In this document: positions 13,399 through 21,601 of the stretch, one piece after another
How positions within the stretch are numbered: position 1 is the first letter of the stretch
Layout: each line of letters opens with the position of its first letter
Source of the DNA: an uncultured Chloroflexota bacterium
GTDB taxonomy: Bacteria > Chloroflexota > Limnocylindria > Limnocylindrales > CSP1-4
Direction: 5' to 3'
NCBI GenBank assembly: GCA_903928275.1
Contig: CAIYQJ010000047.1
Coordinates: forward strand, 1 to 29,112
Length of the DNA stretch: 29,112 nt
Notes under the pieces: generated by a model
Told to the model about the DNA's origin: nothing
What the model saw: the letters and a program-made list of their open reading frames with translations, nothing else
Databases searched by the model: none
Position numbers and translations under genes: made by a program

Positions 13399-16152
13399 AT
13401 GAACCTCGACCGCTACACGCAGAAGGCCCAGGAGGCGATCGTCGCCGCCCAGCGCCTCGCCGCCGATCTCGAGAGCCCGGTGCTCGACGCGGAGCACCTG
13501 CTCGCGGCGCTCCTCGCCGACACGGATGGAGTCCCGGACCGGACGCTTCGCCGCGTCGGCGTGGACGTGGGCGCGCTCCGCGACGATGTCGCCGGGGCGC
13601 TCGCGCGCCGCGCGAAGGTCGCCGGCGGCTCGCTCGCGCTCGACCCGCGCGCACAGCGGGTCCTCGAGCGTGCGGCCGACGAGGCGCGCCGCCTCCAGGA
13701 CCAGTACGTCTCCACCGAGCACCTCCTCCTCGGCGTCGTGGAGGCCGGCGGCGAGGCGCAGTCGCTCCTCGAGCGCGCCGGCGCGGGTCGCGAGGCCATC
13801 CTCGGCGCCCTCGCGAGCGTCCGTGGCGGGCAGCGCGTGACGAGCCAGACCCCGGAGAGCACGTACGAGGCGCTCGAGAAGTACGGGCGCGACCTCACGC
13901 AGGAGGCTCGCGCCGGCAAGCTCGACCCCGTGATCGGCCGCGACGAGGAGATCCGGCGCGTCATCCAGGTGCTCTCGCGGCGCACGAAGAACAACCCGGT
14001 CCTCATCGGCGAGCCCGGCGTCGGCAAGACCGCGATCGTCGAGGGCCTCGCCCAGCGCATCGTCCGCGGCGACGTGCCGGAGACGCTGAAGGACAAGAAG
14101 GTCGTGGCGCTCGACCTCGGCGCCCTCATCGCCGGAGCGAAGTTCCGCGGCGAGTTCGAGGAGCGCCTCAAGGCCGTCCTGAAGGAGATCAAGGGGGCCG
14201 AGGGACGGATCATCCTCTTCATCGACGAGCTGCACACCGTGGTCGGCGCCGGCGCCGCCGAGGGCGCGATGGACGCCTCCAACCTCCTGAAGCCCATGCT
14301 CGCGCGGGGCGAGCTCCACACGATCGGCGCGACGACCCTCGACGAGTACCGCAGGCACATCGAGAAGGACGCCGCCCTCGAGCGGCGGTTCCAGCCGGTC
14401 GTCGTGGACCAGCCGAGTGTGGAGGAGGCGATCAGCATCCTCCGTGGCCTGCGCGAGCGGTACGAGGTCCATCACGGCGTCCGCATCACCGATTCCGCGC
14501 TCGTCGCGGCGGCCACCCTGAGCAACCGCTACATCACCGACCGCTTCCTCCCGGACAAGGCGATCGACCTCATGGACGAGGCGGCGAGCCGGCTCCGGAT
14601 GGAGATCGATTCGATGCCGGTGGAGCTCGACGAGCTCGAACGCCGGCGCATCCAGCTCGAGATCGAGCGCGAGGCGCTGAAGAAGGAGAAGGACGACGCC
14701 TCGCGGGCACGCCTCGACGTCCTCGAGCGGGAGCTCGCCGAGCTCTCCGAGGAGTCCGGCGCGATGAAGCAGACGTGGGAGTCGGAGAAGAGCGCGATCG
14801 CCGCTGTCCGCACGACGAAGGGCGAGCTCGAGGCCGTCACCCATCGGATCGAGGCTGCCGAGCGCGAGGCCGATTTCGGGACCGCGGCGCAGCTCAAGTA
14901 CGGCACGCTGCCCGCCCTCCAGGATGCGCTGCGCACGCAGGAGGCGGCGCTCGAGGCCGCCGACGGCTCGCCGCGCCTGCTCAAGGAGGAGGTGGACGCG
15001 GACGACATCGCCGAGATCGTGGCGGCGTGGACGGGGATCCCCGTCACGCGACTCGTCGAGGGCGAGATGGCGAAGCTCGTCCACATGGAGGAACGTCTGC
15101 AGCGGCGCGTCGTGGGCCAGGACGAGGCCATCGATGCCGTCTCCGACGCGGTCCGCCGGGCGCGGGCCGGGCTGAAGGACCCCCGCCGACCCATCGGATC
15201 GTTCCTGTTCCTCGGGCCCACGGGCGTCGGGAAGACCGAGCTCGCCCGTGCGCTCGCGGGGTTCCTCTTCGACGACGACGACGCGATGACGCGCATCGAC
15301 ATGAGCGAGTACATGGAGCGCTTCGCGGTCTCGCGCCTCGTCGGGGCGCCGCCCGGCTACGTCGGCTACGAGGAGGGCGGCCAGCTCACGGAGGCCGTGC
15401 GGCGTCGGCCGTACCAGGTCGTCCTGCTCGACGAGATCGAGAAGGCGCACCCGGACGTCTTCAACGTGCTCCTCCAGGTGCTCGACGACGGCCGGCTCAC
15501 CGATGGACAGGGCCGGACGGTCGACTTCAAGAACGCCGTCATCATCATGACGAGCAACGTGGGAAGCCAGTTCATCGCGGCGTTCACCGGGCGCGGCGAC
15601 GCCGAGGATGTCGCCGCGTACGAGGCGATGAAGGCGCAGGTCATCGAGTCGCTGCGCGCCCAGTTCCGCCCGGAGTTCCTCAACCGCGTGGATGAGGTCA
15701 TCGTGTTCCACGCCCTCACGGACGCGGACCTCGCGGCGATCGTGGACCTGCTCGTGGCCGACCTGCAGCGCCGCCTCGCCGATCGCGAGCTGGCCCTGGA
15801 GCTCATGCCGGCCGCCCGCGCGCTCATCGGGCGCGAGGGCCACGACCCCACCTACGGCGCCCGACCGCTGAAGCGGACGATCCAGCGCCTCGTGGAGAAC
15901 CCGCTCGCGCGGGCGCTCCTCGAGGGGCGTTTCGTGCCGGGCGACACGATCGTCGCGGACGCGGACCCCGTAGGCGGCACCGTCACCTTCCGATCCGGCG
16001 ACACGACCGTCGTCCACGACGCGGGCGAGCGGCGGGACGCGAGGACCGCATCGGGCGGCGATGATCGCGTCGCCGCGGCGCGGACCGCCGCGCGCGAGCG
16101 CCTCGCCCTGCCGGACACCGAGGCGCCTCGCAAGCGCGACCTGAAGAACTGA
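13399..16152 (+). CDS. clpB: ClpB disaggregase
   Basis: ClpB works with DnaK/DnaJ to resolubilise protein aggregates. The 917-residue protein has the Clp_N repeat domain (1-145), AAA+ 1 with Walker A GEPGVGKT at 204-211 and Walker B ILFIDELHT, the long coiled-coil M-domain (about 400-530, including LERELAELSEE), AAA+ 2 with Walker A GPTGVGKT at 606-613 and Walker B VVLLDEIEKAH, and the D2-small domain ending GARPLKRTIQRLVENPLA. The M-domain and the lack of an IGF/IGL ClpP-docking loop mark it as ClpB rather than ClpC or ClpA. About 50 extra Arg/Ala/Asp-rich residues follow the normal end. It lies after the opposing lipoprotein gene and is followed by a strong terminator. In Streptomyces clpB is an HspR target, but I see no HAIR site directly upstream here. 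Confidence 0.95.
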   Translation: MNLDRYTQKAQEAIVAAQRLAADLESPVLDAEHLLAALLADTDGVPDRTLRRVGVDVGALRDDVAGALARRAKVAGGSLALDPRAQRVLERAADEARRLQDQYVSTEHLLLGVVEAGGEAQSLLERAGAGREAILGALASVRGGQRVTSQTPESTYEALEKYGRDLTQEARAGKLDPVIGRDEEIRRVIQVLSRRTKNNPVLIGEPGVGKTAIVEGLAQRIVRGDVPETLKDKKVVALDLGALIAGAKFRGEFEERLKAVLKEIKGAEGRIILFIDELHTVVGAGAAEGAMDASNLLKPMLARGELHTIGATTLDEYRRHIEKDAALERRFQPVVVDQPSVEEAISILRGLRERYEVHHGVRITDSALVAAATLSNRYITDRFLPDKAIDLMDEAASRLRMEIDSMPVELDELERRRIQLEIEREALKKEKDDASRARLDVLERELAELSEESGAMKQTWESEKSAIAAVRTTKGELEAVTHRIEAAEREADFGTAAQLKYGTLPALQDALRTQEAALEAADGSPRLLKEEVDADDIAEIVAAWTGIPVTRLVEGEMAKLVHMEERLQRRVVGQDEAIDAVSDAVRRARAGLKDPRRPIGSFLFLGPTGVGKTELARALAGFLFDDDDAMTRIDMSEYMERFAVSRLVGAPPGYVGYEEGGQLTEAVRRRPYQVVLLDEIEKAHPDVFNVLLQVLDDGRLTDGQGRTVDFKNAVIIMTSNVGSQFIAAFTGRGDAEDVAAYEAMKAQVIESLRAQFRPEFLNRVDEVIVFHALTDADLAAIVDLLVADLQRRLADRELALELMPAARALIGREGHDPTYGARPLKRTIQRLVENPLARALLEGRFVPGDTIVADADPVGGTVTFRSGDTTVVHDAGERRDARTASGGDDRVAAARTAARERLALPDTEAPRKRDLKN

Positions 16153-16235
16153 GCGACACTGCGCGCTGAGCGACCCGACCGCGCGAGGCCCTGGCGCCAC
16201 GTCGGGAGGCGTCCTCCGGGCGCGTGCAGCCCGTC

Positions 16236-16272
16236 GCGACCCCGGCGCCTCGGCGTCGGGGTCGCATCCTTT
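16236..16272 (+). terminator. Rho-independent terminator after clpB
   Basis: GCGACCCCG (16236-16244) and CGGGGTCGC (16257-16265) pair perfectly. The inner bases extend the stem to about 13 bp (one G-U pair) closed by a CTCG tetraloop, followed by ATCCTTT. It lies 84 nt after the clpB stop. The rest of 16153-16388 shows no gene. Confidence 0.65.
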
Positions 16273-16388
16273 CGGAGCCAGTACGCGACGCGGGTCCGCC
16301 CCCGGCGCGCCACGGCGCTTGCGGCCGCGCGAAGCCGCCGGGATCGCAGCTGCCCGCGCCGCGCCCGTGATGCCGCGGCGCCCGCCTG

Positions 16389-17855
16389 CTACTGGCGCTG
16401 CAAGAGCACGACGGGCTGCGTGAGCCACTTCTCCGGGATCACGATCGGCCAGCCCGGCCGGTCGGCCGAGATGCCGGTGTAGGTGAAGACGGGGACGGGC
16501 TCAGGCCCGAGCGCGTTGTAGATGGTCACGGCCACCAGGCCGGTCTCGCCGCGCGCGATCGTGAGCCCCACCTTCGACCCGGCGGGCACGTCGCGGATCG
16601 TCAGGTGGAAGGTCGCCTCCAGGACGTCGCCCGCGGCGAAGGCGTCGGGGGTCTGTATGACCCGGAACGTGCCGTCCTTGTACGTGTACCTCCCCGATCC
16701 GCGCATCGTCGGCCCCTCCACGGACACGATCGTCACGCCGGTCACGGTGACAGCCGCAGCGGCGGAGCTCGTGTCGATCTGCAGATCGATGGGGGTGACC
16801 GCGGACGCGGGCCGCGGGGTGCCCGGGACGGCGCCGGGCGGCTTCGTCGGCCATCGCTCGCGTATGGGGGTGGGCTCGGCCGTCACCGGCCGCGTCGCGC
16901 CGAGGTCGCAGGTCCAGTCGATCCCGAGCGCGTACGTGTCGGGCCATGGGTCGTCGGGGATGAGGGCGTTGATCGTTTCGAGGAGGTTGCGCCCACGCCC
17001 GGCGGTGGCGCGGACCGATCCTCCGGTGTCCGTGAAGGTCGCGGACGTCGAGTCGTACCCGTACGCGTCGAGGATCGGAGTCGGTCGGTCGATGAGGATG
17101 GCGTCGGACCCCAGGTCGGACCACAGGAGGAACGAGGCGAGCGGCGGGCGGTCGGGCAGGCCGGGGATGACCAGGGTCCGGCCGTCGCGCTCGCCGTAGA
17201 GATCCACGCGGACGCCCGTGGGCCCCGACCACTTCCAGGGCAGCCCCGTCTGCCGGTCGCGCAGGATGACGCGGAAGCCGGTGCCGTCGGCCGAGACGAC
17301 CGCGATCGTCCCGGGGTGCCCGGGGATGCTCCGGCACGTCGCGGGGACCGTCACGTCAGTCCCAGGCGGCGCGAGCGGGGCGCCGAAGGTGAGAGTCATG
17401 GTGCCCGGGTGATCCACCGGGGCGCCCGCGACATAGCTGACCGCGCCGCCGAGCAGGTAGCTGCCCCAGCCCGCGACCAGGACCCACCACCAGCGGGGGC
17501 GGACGGCAGCGATGCGGGCGACAGCGCGGGCAGCGCGTGGGCCGGCATGGGCGACGGGGGCGACCGGGGCGGGCACCGCGGCCGCCGCGGCTGTCGACGT
17601 GGATGTCGGCCGGGCGCGCGATCGCCGCCAGACCGCCCGCGCGACCAGGGCGATCACCGCATAGACCACGCTGACGATGATCCCGCCGGTCACCGTCCAT
17701 CCGGGCCCCCGCAGGTAGAGCGGATCCTCCTTGAGGTCCGCGAGCTGGTAGGCGACGTCCCATGCGCCCTTCTGGAACGTGTTGACGGCGATCCAGGCGA
17801 GCAGGATGGCCACGCCGCCGAGGACGGCGATCGATCGGACCCTGGCGGATGCCAT
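16389..17855 (-). CDS. Membrane protein with large non-cytoplasmic domain, unknown function
   Basis: A 488-residue protein I do not recognise. The ATG at 17855 is preceded by GGAGGG, and the product begins MASARVRSIAVLGG. Hydrophobic segments lie at about residues 9-28, 53-78 and 125-150 (RWWWVLVAGWGSYLLGGAVSYV), the second followed by an Arg-rich stretch and an Ala/Pro-rich linker. The remaining ~330 residues are rich in Thr, Asp and Pro with many beta-type segments (GTMTLTFGAPL, RVDLYGERDGRTLVIPGLPD, TATFTDTGGSVRATAG-like) and look extracytoplasmic. A Pro/Thr hinge divides two beta-rich parts near 'ERWPTKPPGAVPGTPRP'. It is divergent from the Nudix gene and convergent with clpB. Confidence 0.72.
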   Translation of the reverse strand: MASARVRSIAVLGGVAILLAWIAVNTFQKGAWDVAYQLADLKEDPLYLRGPGWTVTGGIIVSVVYAVIALVARAVWRRSRARPTSTSTAAAAAVPAPVAPVAHAGPRAARAVARIAAVRPRWWWVLVAGWGSYLLGGAVSYVAGAPVDHPGTMTLTFGAPLAPPGTDVTVPATCRSIPGHPGTIAVVSADGTGFRVILRDRQTGLPWKWSGPTGVRVDLYGERDGRTLVIPGLPDRPPLASFLLWSDLGSDAILIDRPTPILDAYGYDSTSATFTDTGGSVRATAGRGRNLLETINALIPDDPWPDTYALGIDWTCDLGATRPVTAEPTPIRERWPTKPPGAVPGTPRPASAVTPIDLQIDTSSAAAAVTVTGVTIVSVEGPTMRGSGRYTYKDGTFRVIQTPDAFAAGDVLEATFHLTIRDVPAGSKVGLTIARGETGLVAVTIYNALGPEPVPVFTYTGISADRPGWPIVIPEKWLTQPVVLLQRQ

Positions 17856-18064
17856 CGCGGGCCGGCCCTCCGGGGATGCGTGCGCCCCTGGTCTGCTCCG
17901 ATCATGGGAGCGCGACCGCCGGCCGGACAGGGCCGGAGGTCGCGGCGGATGCGAGAGGGCGGAGGTGGGCCCACCGTGCCGGGGCGGTTCGGGCGCGCTC
18001 GGGTGACTCGGCGCGCCGACCTCGCCGGCGCTGCCGCGACGCCGGGCAGCTGTCGGCTCCGCGG

Positions 18065-18070
18065 TACTCT
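18065..18070 (+). promoter_or_regulatory. -10 element for the Nudix gene
   Basis: TACTCT is followed by 6 nt and the ATG at 18077, predicting a leaderless mRNA. No Shine-Dalgarno sequence is present between them. Confidence 0.5.
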
Positions 18071-18076
18071 CCGTCC

Positions 18077-18745
18077 ATGCGCCTCGAGGTCGCCTTTCAC
18101 CGACTGGCCGGCCTGCCTGCCGGCCTCCCGGCCCCGGGCATGCTGCCGCCGCCACCGGACGCCATCCGGACGGTCGTCGCGGGCAAGGGACCGGACCCGG
18201 AAGCCGACATCGACCGGCTCGCGCGGGCGGCGACCACGCCGCGTTCCGCGGCCGCGCTCGTCCTGCTCTTCCCCGACGAGGCCGGCGAGGCTCATCTGGT
18301 GCTCATCGAGCGGACGGACGACGGCGGCGCCCACGCTCGCCAGGTCTCGTGTCCGGGCGGCAGCGTGGAGCCGGGCGACCGCGACGCCGTGGAGGCTGCC
18401 CTGCGCGAGGCGGCGGAGGAGGTGGGGCTCGACGCGGCGATGGCCGGCGTCACGGTGCTCGGCCGCCTCGAGCGGATCCTCGTCGCCGCGAGCGGGTTCA
18501 CGATCGATCCCGTCGTGGCTGTCGCGGCGCGCCGTCCGCGGCTCACCCCCAATCCGATCGAGGCGGCGGCCATCCTCACGCCGCCGCTCGCGGCGTTCCT
18601 CCCGGGCGCCGCCATCGTCGAGGTGGCGGATGTCGTCCGTGGCTGGCCCCTGCGGTACGGCGGCTACCCGGTGGACGGGCGCGTCGTGTGGGGCGCCACC
18701 GCCCGCATCCTGGGCCAGCTCGGGGCGATCGTGGGGCCGCCATGA
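18077..18745 (+). CDS. Nudix hydrolase, CoA pyrophosphatase-like
   Basis: A 222-residue Nudix protein. The motif region reads HARQVSCPGGSVEPGDRDAVEAALREAAEEVGLD, combining a Nudix box (REAAEEVG carries the metal-binding glutamates) with the upstream 'xQVSxPGG' signature of CoA pyrophosphatases (NudL/Pcd1 group, usually QVSFPGG). These enzymes split CoA and acyl-CoA into 3',5'-ADP and phosphopantetheine. The flanks RSAAALVLLFP and HLVLIERTDDGG are the expected first strands. CoA derivatives are the best substrate guess; other nucleoside diphosphate derivatives are possible. A 55-residue N-terminal segment precedes the fold. It is convergent with the cupin gene across a hairpin terminator. Confidence 0.83.
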   Translation: MRLEVAFHRLAGLPAGLPAPGMLPPPPDAIRTVVAGKGPDPEADIDRLARAATTPRSAAALVLLFPDEAGEAHLVLIERTDDGGAHARQVSCPGGSVEPGDRDAVEAALREAAEEVGLDAAMAGVTVLGRLERILVAASGFTIDPVVAVAARRPRLTPNPIEAAAILTPPLAAFLPGAAIVEVADVVRGWPLRYGGYPVDGRVVWGATARILGQLGAIVGPP

Positions 18746-18757
18746 CCGTGCCGCGTC

Positions 18758-18783
18758 CCGACGGCGGATCGCGCCGCCGTCGG
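18758..18783. terminator. Bidirectional hairpin terminator between Nudix and cupin genes
   Basis: CCGACGGCGG (18758-18767), a 6-nt loop and CCGCCGTCGG (18774-18783) form a perfect 10-bp stem in the 51-nt convergent gap. It lacks long T-runs but its position suits termination in both directions. Confidence 0.5.
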
Positions 18784-18796
18784 CCGCCGCTCTCAC

Positions 18797-19273
18797 TCAG
18801 GCCGGCTCGCCCTCCGACGGGTCGTACGTGGCGCTCCGGCCGCTCCTGAGCCCACCGATCGGGGCCGCCGGCGATCCACCACCGGCTCCGCCGCCCACGG
18901 CGACCTGACGCGCGTGGCCGTCGATGAGGCCTGCGATCCCGCCGGGGTCCGCGCCGGCGAGCTCCACGATGATCGCCCGCATCTCGGACAGCTCGGTCCA
19001 GGCCGCGTGCACGACGCCCTCAGGCCACAGGACGGCCTCGCCCGCGGCCACCCGCGCGCGCTGCTCGCCGACCAGGACGAAGCCGCCGCCCTCGATGACG
19101 ACGAACCACGTGCGGTTCGGGTTCGAGTGGGCCTCCATCGACGCACCGCGTCCAAAGGCGAGCTCGCTCACCATGCCGTGCGGACCCGCGTCGACGATCG
19201 CGGCCGTCACGCCCTTCGTGCCGGGCGGGCCGTCGAGCCGCCGATGCCCGATCCCGAAGCGGCGGATCTCCAT
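18797..19273 (-). CDS. Cupin-domain protein
   Basis: A 158-residue single-cupin protein. The two cupin motifs are recognisable: His49 with Asn51/Asn53 and Glu61 in HSNPNRTWFVVIEGGGFVLVG, and GEAVLWPEGVVHAAW with His89. Only one histidine remains in motif 1, so metal binding may use an unusual ligand set or be weak. The substrate is unknown; cupins include small-molecule isomerases, dioxygenases and ligand-binding regulators. The C-terminal ~40 residues are Gly/Ala/Ser-rich and probably disordered. GGAGG lies upstream of the ATG at 19273. Confidence 0.78.
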   Translation of the reverse strand: MEIRRFGIGHRRLDGPPGTKGVTAAIVDAGPHGMVSELAFGRGASMEAHSNPNRTWFVVIEGGGFVLVGEQRARVAAGEAVLWPEGVVHAAWTELSEMRAIIVELAGADPGGIAGLIDGHARQVAVGGGAGGGSPAAPIGGLRSGRSATYDPSEGEPA

Positions 19274-19352
19274 CGCGCGACCTCCGCGTCCGGCGTCGTC
19301 CCGGTCCCGGTCCGAGGCCCGGGCGCCCGGGCCGGCTCGCGACCGCTCGCGA

Positions 19353-19787
19353 CTAGCGGCGGCGGCGCTTCCCCGACTTCTTCGAGGACCGGATCGTCGC
19401 CTCGGGATGTGCGAAGCGGAACGCGCTGAGGTAGCGCTGCTTCGCGAGCTGCGCCTCGTACGCGTCGAGGGCCGGGGGGAACCGGATGAAGCGGATCCAC
19501 ACGAGGAGCGCGAGCCCGACCGGGATCGAAGTGACGACGATGATGAAGTCGAAATGGAAGACGGCGTAGATGAGGAGGAGCGAGAAGAAGATCACGCCCG
19601 TCCACAGGATCCACTCGTACAGCTCGAGGTACGGCTGGTGTTTGCGCAGCTGGCGCGTCCGAACGAGATAGAGGACGACGGTCGCCGCGAGGAAGACGAG
19701 CGCCGCGATCCAGATCGCGTTGAACAGGTCGGGGAAGTTCACGCTGTTGAACGCGAGGAACAGATACTCCCAGGGCGGGCGCGTCAC
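19353..19787 (-). CDS. Small three-helix membrane protein of unknown function
   Basis: A 144-residue protein with hydrophobic segments at about residues 22-43 (LFNAIWIAALVFLAATVVLY), 58-76 (WTGVIFFSLLLIYAVFHF) and 79-97 (FIIVVTSIPVGLALLVWI). It ends in a Lys/Arg-rich cytosolic tail (SSKKSGKRRRR). I do not recognise a named family. The GTG start at 19787 is set by an exceptional Shine-Dalgarno: GGAGGTGATC (19798 to 19789 on the minus strand) matches ten consecutive bases of the 16S rRNA anti-SD, 6 nt from the start counting from GGAGG. A minus-strand CATACT at 19821-19826 is a plausible -10. It is divergent from purH. Confidence 0.75.
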   Translation of the reverse strand: MTRPPWEYLFLAFNSVNFPDLFNAIWIAALVFLAATVVLYLVRTRQLRKHQPYLELYEWILWTGVIFFSLLLIYAVFHFDFIIVVTSIPVGLALLVWIRFIRFPPALDAYEAQLAKQRYLSAFRFAHPEATIRSSKKSGKRRRR

Positions 19788-19840
19788 CGATCACCTCCAT
19801 GCCGTCGTCGGACGCCGCCGAGTATGGCACGGGCGGACGG

Positions 19841-19846
19841 TATACT
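19841..19846 (+). promoter_or_regulatory. -10 element for purH
   Basis: TATACT is followed by 8 nt and an ATG at 19855 that is in frame with purH. The SD-led GTG at 19963 lies 108 nt further on, so the predicted transcript either starts at an in-frame ATG or has a ~110-nt leader. Confidence 0.55.
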
Positions 19847-19962
19847 CGCGGCCGATGGCCGCCGGGCGGCTTCGACCCGTCCCACCGGGTCGCCCGCGGA
19901 CCCGTCGCCGTTCGCGGCGGAGGCGCCGACGGGCGGCCGCCCGCTGGATGGAGGTGCAGGGC

Positions 19963-21513
19963 GTGCGTGCCTTGCTGTCGGTCGCGGACCGCGAGGGCAT
20001 CGTCGAGTTCGCCCGCGAGCTGCAGGCTCTCGACGTCGACCTGGTCGCCACGGAGGGGACGCGCGAGCACCTCGATGCGGCCGGGGTCCAGGTGGCCGCG
20101 CTCTCGGACATCACCGGCACGCCGGCGCTCGCCGGGGGTCTCGTCCGGACGCTGCACCCCGCCGTCTACGCGGGGATCCTCGCGCGTCGCGATCGCCCCG
20201 ACGAGCTCGCGCAGATCGCAGAGGCCGGGATCGGGCTCATCGACATCGTCGTCGTCAATGTCCGTCCCTTCGCGCCGCAGGTGGGCGCCCGGATCGTGCC
20301 GATGGACGAGGCGATCGCGATGATCGACGTCGCCGGCCCCGCGCTCCTGGCGGCCGCGGCGCGGAGCCACTTCGCCGTCGCGCCCGTCCCGCACCCGCGC
20401 CACTACGCCACGGTGGCGGCCGAGCTGCGCGACCGCGGCGTCATCTCCGCAGAGACGCGCCAGCGGCTGGCCGCGGAATCGTTCGCCGCCGTGGCCGCGT
20501 ACCACGCCGAGATCGCGGCGTACCTGAACCGGATCACCGGCGACGCGTTCCCGGCGCACGTCGCGATCGTCCTCGAGAAGGTGGGTGATCTCCCGTACGG
20601 CGAGAACCCGCACCAGTCGGCCGCGATCTACCGCGAGACGACACATCGCGACGGCACGCTCGCCGACGCGCACCGCCTGGGCGGGCGGCTGCCCACGTTC
20701 AACGACATGCTCGACCTCGACGCCGCCTACCGGATCGCGTCGGACTTCACCGCACCCACCGCCGTCATCGTCCGGCATACGGACCCGGTGGGCATCGCGT
20801 CGGCCGACGAGCTCGTCGAGGCGTACCGGCACGCCCTGGACGTGGACCCCGCGTCATCGTACGGGAGCATCGTGGGGCTCAACCGCGAGGTCGACGGGCC
20901 CACGGCCCGCGAGGTCATCGCCAACCATTTCGAGGCCGTCGTCGCGCCCGCGTTCACCGAGGCAGCCCTCGCGATCCTCCGGTCGAGCCCGGAGCTGGAG
21001 ATCCTTGCGGTCCCACCCAACCCGATCGACGGGCCCCGCGACTACGGGATCGCGGCCGTCGACTTCAAGCGGATCTCCGGTGGCGTGCTCCTCGAGAGCC
21101 GCGACGACGATTCGGGGCTGGACCGGAGCCAGCTGCATGTCGTGACGCGGCGACGCCCGACGCTCGAGGAGCTCACCGACCTGCTCTTCGCCTGGCGCGC
21201 CGTGCGCAACGTCCGCTCGAACGCCATCGTCATCGCGCGCAATCTCGTGACGGTGGGGATCGGCGCCGCGCAGGTGAGCCGGCTCGCGGCCGTGGAGATC
21301 GCGGTCCATCGCGCCGGGGACCGGGCGCGGACGGCGGTCATGGCGAGCGACGCGTACTTCCCGTTCCCCGACGCCCTCGCCCTCGCCGCCCAGGCGGGCG
21401 TCACCGCCGTCATCCAGCCCGGTGGATCCGTCCGGGACGAGAGCGCGATCGAGGTCGCCGACCGCCACCACCTTGCGATGGTCTTCACCGGTCGGCGACA
21501 CTTCCGCCACTGA
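19963..21513 (+). CDS. purH: PurH-like bifunctional AICAR transformylase/IMP cyclohydrolase, active site diverged
   Basis: The 516-residue protein has the PurH architecture: MGS-like IMP cyclohydrolase domain (about 1-190) and AICAR transformylase domain (about 200-516, with YGENPHQ, SNAIVIA, ASDAYFPFPD, IQPGGSVRDE and FTGRRHFRH). PurH catalyses the last two steps of IMP synthesis. Positions equivalent to catalytic residues of human ATIC are changed: Leu60 for Arg64, Arg62 for Lys66, Arg101 for Tyr104, Arg134 for Lys137 and Arg271 for Lys266. Asp122 (Asp125) and His272 (His267) remain. Only two lysines occur in the whole protein. The GTG at 19963 follows GGAGGTG by 6 nt and gives the usual N-terminus (RALLSVADREG). 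An in-frame ATG at 19855 would add an Arg-rich 36-residue extension. Whether it retains both activities is uncertain. Confidence 0.85.
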   Translation: MRALLSVADREGIVEFARELQALDVDLVATEGTREHLDAAGVQVAALSDITGTPALAGGLVRTLHPAVYAGILARRDRPDELAQIAEAGIGLIDIVVVNVRPFAPQVGARIVPMDEAIAMIDVAGPALLAAAARSHFAVAPVPHPRHYATVAAELRDRGVISAETRQRLAAESFAAVAAYHAEIAAYLNRITGDAFPAHVAIVLEKVGDLPYGENPHQSAAIYRETTHRDGTLADAHRLGGRLPTFNDMLDLDAAYRIASDFTAPTAVIVRHTDPVGIASADELVEAYRHALDVDPASSYGSIVGLNREVDGPTAREVIANHFEAVVAPAFTEAALAILRSSPELEILAVPPNPIDGPRDYGIAAVDFKRISGGVLLESRDDDSGLDRSQLHVVTRRRPTLEELTDLLFAWRAVRNVRSNAIVIARNLVTVGIGAAQVSRLAAVEIAVHRAGDRARTAVMASDAYFPFPDALALAAQAGVTAVIQPGGSVRDESAIEVADRHHLAMVFTGRRHFRH

Positions 21514-21601
21514 CGCGGGCCCGAGCCGCGGCGGCGCCGAGACAGCGCCCCGGCGGCGGCGGCGCGCGCCCAGACGCATCATGCCGCAGGAGGGGCCACC
21601 T

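Noticed and set aside
13006..16428. A 1140-codon minus-strand open frame opposite clpB
   Set aside because: Same reason: antisense of a highly expressed GC-rich gene, with no domain motifs and overlap of the lipoprotein gene in another frame.
19847..19962. Purine riboswitch in the purH leader
   Set aside because: The leader is short, extremely GC-rich and lacks the conserved purine-aptamer loops; only generic GC hairpins are possible.
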